From positions 1 through 6,494 of the forward strand of contig JAITVR010000046.1 of NCBI GenBank assembly GCA_031285695.1: a stretch of DNA of 6,494 nt. The letters are read 5' to 3'. Shown piece after piece: positions 4,300-6,494 of the stretch. Source of the DNA: Prevotellaceae bacterium (lineage in GTDB: Bacteria > Bacteroidota > Bacteroidia > Bacteroidales > UBA932). A program made the translations under genes and the position numbers. The number at the start of each line of letters is the position of its first letter. Position 1 is the first letter of the stretch. The notes beneath the pieces were generated by a model that had not been told where the DNA came from, searched no databases, and worked only from the letters and a program-made list of their open reading frames with translations.

Positions 4300-6180
4300 A
4301 TGGAACCGCAAGAATTAAAAAACGAAGAGTTGGAAAATAAGGAGCAACCGCTACAGGAATCGGTTGATTTTTCGGACGAGGATTCGCAGCTGGCTGCTGC
4401 CGAGCTTAGCCTCGATGACAGCGATGCAATTGACGAAACGGAAAACGCTGCACCGCCTGCTGCTGCTGCGTATGACGGCGTGGCGCGCGCTACGCTGCTC
4501 GAAAAGTTGAAGCTGCTGCTGGTTGAAAAACCGGTGCAGGACCTCAAGGGCGAGGTGGAGGCCATTAAGGTGGCTTTTTACAAAAAGTTTTCGCAGGAAA
4601 AGGAAATTCTGCTTCAAAAATTTGTGGAAGAAGGCGGCGAGCGCGAAGCGTTTACCGCACCCGAAGATGGCTTGGAAATTGTTCTTAAAGAACTTTTTGC
4701 ACAGTACAAAAAGCTTCGCGCCGAGCTAACCGCAAAGATGGAAAAAGAGCGCGAGGACAACTTGGTAAAAAAGCAGGCAATTATTGCCGAGCTACAGCAA
4801 CTATTTGAAAGGCAGGACGATTTTAATAAAATTTTCAACGATTTTAAAGACCTGCAAGCGCGCTGGCGTGCCGTTGGCGCAGTGCCCGCCACCAAGCAAA
4901 AAGAGGTGTGGGACGTGTACAACTACAACGTAGAAAAATTTTACGATGTAGTAAAAATCAACCGCGAGCTGCGTGAGCTGGACTTTAAAAAGAACTTTGA
5001 GCTAAAGCAATTGCTGTGCGAAAAAGCAGAGGAATTGCTACTGGAAGCCGATGTGGTTGTTGCCTTTCGCAAGCTGCAAAAGTACCACGAGCAGTGGCGC
5101 GACATAGGTCCGGTGGCGGCGGAATTTCGCGAACCGCTGTGGGAGCGATTTAAAAATGCCACCACGCAAATCAACAAAAAGCACCAGGACTACTTTGAGG
5201 AGCTGAAAACCGAGCAGCAAAATAACTTGAACCTAAAGCAGGCGCTGTGCGAAAAGGCGGAGGAAGTTGCCGGCACAGTTTGCACCACTATAAAGGAGTG
5301 GAACGAAAAAACAAACGAGCTGCTGGAGCTGCAAAAAATGTGGAAAACGATTGGCGCCGCGCCGCGCAAGGACAGCCCACGAGTTTTTCAGGCATTTCGC
5401 AAGGCGTGCAACACGTTTTTTGACAATCGCCGCGCATTTTTTAAGGAGCAAAAAAACGAATACACGCACAACCTTCAGCAAAAGTTGGAGCTGTGCGCGC
5501 AGGCCGAAGCCATTGCTGAAAGCAGCGAGTGGAAAAAAACTTCGGACGAATTGGTGCAGCTGCAGGCGCGCTGGAAGGAAATTGGCCCGGTGCCGCACAA
5601 GCAATCGGACTTGGTGTGGAGGCGTTTTCGCGCTGCGTGCAACAAATTTTTTGACCGCAAAAAAGCGCATTTTTCTACACAGGACGCGGCTTACGATGAC
5701 AACCTCAAGAAAAAGGAAGATTTAATTTCTGAAATAAAAGGCTTTGTATCGGGTGCCATTCCTGCCGAAAATTTGGCTGCGCTAAAGGCTTTTCAGCAGC
5801 GCTGGGTAGAAATTGGTTTTGTGGCCATGAAGCACAAGGAGCGCATTCAAACCGAGTACCGCACAGCGATTGATGCGCTGTACAGCGCGCTGCGCGTGAG
5901 CGATGCCGAGCGGCAGGTTACGAACTTTAAATCGCGCGTGGCCAGCGTGGTAAAAGAAGGCAGGCGCGCCGTGCTGAGCGAGCGCGATAAGCTGATGCAG
6001 CAGGTAAAACGTATTGAAGCCGACATTCAGCTTTGGGAAAACAACATCGGATTTTTTGCAAAGTCAAAAAATGCAGAAAAGATGATACAAGATGTGAAAA
6101 ATAATATAGAAAAGGCGCGCCGCGAAATAGCGGTGGCGCTCGAAAAAATTAAGGTTTTAGACAGTAGCGATAGCAAGTAA
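4300..6180 (+). CDS. Five-repeat DUF349 protein
   Basis: The 626-residue product starts with an acidic, low-complexity segment (about 1-60, rich in Glu, Asp, Ala and Pro), then a charged helical region (62-175). Five DUF349 repeats follow, each with a hallmark L-x-x-x-W-x-x-I/V-G-x-x-P/A-type motif: ARWRAVGAVP, EQWRDIGPVA, KMWKTIGAAP, ARWKEIGPVP and QRWVEIGFVA. The key Trp residues fall at 189, 266, 348, 425 and 502, so the period is 77 residues except for one 82. Between these are conserved FRKACNTFFDNRRAFF-like helices ending in CEKAEE or similar. Residues 540-620 are a charged, probably coiled-coil tail. DUF349 (PF03993) has no assigned function that I know of. No signal peptide or membrane segment is seen, so the protein should be cytosolic and elongated, perhaps a scaffold. 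The ATG lacks a Shine-Dalgarno, normal for this phylum. Confidence 0.93.
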   Translation: MEPQELKNEELENKEQPLQESVDFSDEDSQLAAAELSLDDSDAIDETENAAPPAAAAYDGVARATLLEKLKLLLVEKPVQDLKGEVEAIKVAFYKKFSQEKEILLQKFVEEGGEREAFTAPEDGLEIVLKELFAQYKKLRAELTAKMEKEREDNLVKKQAIIAELQQLFERQDDFNKIFNDFKDLQARWRAVGAVPATKQKEVWDVYNYNVEKFYDVVKINRELRELDFKKNFELKQLLCEKAEELLLEADVVVAFRKLQKYHEQWRDIGPVAAEFREPLWERFKNATTQINKKHQDYFEELKTEQQNNLNLKQALCEKAEEVAGTVCTTIKEWNEKTNELLELQKMWKTIGAAPRKDSPRVFQAFRKACNTFFDNRRAFFKEQKNEYTHNLQQKLELCAQAEAIAESSEWKKTSDELVQLQARWKEIGPVPHKQSDLVWRRFRAACNKFFDRKKAHFSTQDAAYDDNLKKKEDLISEIKGFVSGAIPAENLAALKAFQQRWVEIGFVAMKHKERIQTEYRTAIDALYSALRVSDAERQVTNFKSRVASVVKEGRRAVLSERDKLMQQVKRIEADIQLWENNIGFFAKSKNAEKMIQDVKNNIEKARREIAVALEKIKVLDSSDSK

Positions 6181-6186
6181 AAATAG

Positions 6187-6277
6187 CCACGTGTGCACGG
6201 AGTGCTTTCATTGTTAGTTTTTTAGAGGGTTAATAATGGTTCGTAAGTAGTGGTTTCCGTGCACTACGTGGTTTTTT
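6187..6277 (+). terminator. Long-loop inverted repeat with T-run between the DUF349 gene and yidC
   Basis: CCACGTGTGCACGGA (6187-6201) is complementary to 6256-6271, apart from one extra base in the right arm. The 54-nt loop is much longer than in ordinary terminators. Six T follow (6272-6277), so a terminator after the DUF349 gene is one reading. The other is a small dispersed repeat with terminal inverted arms. The region 6181-6291 holds no other gene, and I see no TAnnTTTG box for yidC inside it. Confidence 0.5.
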
Positions 6278-6291
6278 AATTATTAAAAAAA

Positions 6292-6494
6292 ATGGATAAA
6301 AACACGCTCTTGGGCATTCTTGCCATCGGCGCAATTCTTTTAGGATTTAGCTTTTACAACTCAAAGCAAAACGAAAAATTTCAAGCTGAAAAACATCGAC
6401 AAGATTCGATTGCGGCGGTAAAAATTGCAAGCGAACGCGCCTTTCAACCTGCCGCAGAAAACCCCACAACAACCACGCTGACAGTTGCCGCAAA
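6292..6494 (+). CDS. yidC: Membrane protein insertase YidC, N-terminal part (3' end outside window)
   Basis: The frame is open from the ATG at 6292 to the window edge, 67 codons. The start MDKNTLLGILAIGAILLGFSFYN is the typical Bacteroidota YidC N-terminus: a short charged MDKNT, one transmembrane helix (about residues 5-22), then a hydrophilic stretch with KHRQDSIAAVK, the beginning of the periplasmic P1 region. YidC inserts and folds inner-membrane proteins, alone or with SecYEG. The C-terminal insertase core with its five conserved helices lies beyond the window, so intactness cannot be judged. No Shine-Dalgarno is present; the ATG follows an A-rich stretch, as is common here. It lies 111 bp after the DUF349 gene on the same strand. 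The assignment rests on a short segment, but that segment is distinctive. Confidence 0.85.
   Translation, partial: MDKNTLLGILAIGAILLGFSFYNSKQNEKFQAEKHRQDSIAAVKIASERAFQPAAENPTTTTLTVAA

Noticed and set aside
4269..5670. Minus-strand and second-frame open stretches inside the DUF349 gene
   Set aside because: They lie within a gene with five clear domain repeats and show Ser/Phe/Leu-rich antisense composition with no recognisable domains.

Overview
The window looks like chromosomal DNA of a member of the Bacteroidota. Three things support this. Several genes are preceded by the characteristic -7 box TAnnTTTG, with a TTG-like -33 element about 20 bp upstream. Shine-Dalgarno signals are mostly weak or absent. 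The recognisable proteins (a Bacteroidota-style YidC N-terminus, TrmD with GHYKGVD and [10 protein letters not shown] motifs, and a multi-repeat DUF349 protein) match that phylum. I cannot name the genus.

Left part (1-1319, minus strand): the N-terminal 439 codons of a secreted, glycine-rich, right-handed parallel beta-helix protein that runs off the left edge. Its promoter is clear and carries a small palindrome over the predicted transcription start. Positions 1320-1496 form a divergent intergenic region; its other side drives a two-gene HigB/HigA-type toxin-antitoxin operon (1497-2133, plus strand) with an operator-like palindrome just upstream of its -7 box.

Middle part (2166-4116): a strong bidirectional hairpin terminator separates higBA from a convergent tRNA-Pro(UGG) gene. 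Then come two more minus-strand genes. One encodes a bipolar protein: an about 170-residue histone-H1-like Lys/Ala/Pro tail, a compact domain of about 75 residues, and an Asp/Glu-rich C-terminus. The other is trmD, for tRNA (guanine37-N1)-methyltransferase. TrmD methylates G37 of a tRNA set that includes proline tRNAs, so its nearness to tRNA-Pro is functionally neat but may be coincidence.

Right part (4117-6494): a 183-bp divergent intergenic region holds the trmD promoter, a long inverted repeat lying in the trmD leader, and the promoter of a 626-residue protein with five DUF349 repeats spaced about 77 residues apart. After it comes an unusual long-loop inverted repeat ending in a T-run, then the first 67 codons of yidC, the inner-membrane protein insertase, which runs off the right edge.

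I see no defence island, CRISPR array, prophage or transposase. The most interesting under-described items are the Lys/Ala-rich bipolar protein, the five-repeat DUF349 protein, the inverted repeat in the trmD leader and the long-loop inverted repeat before yidC. The two edge genes are partial.
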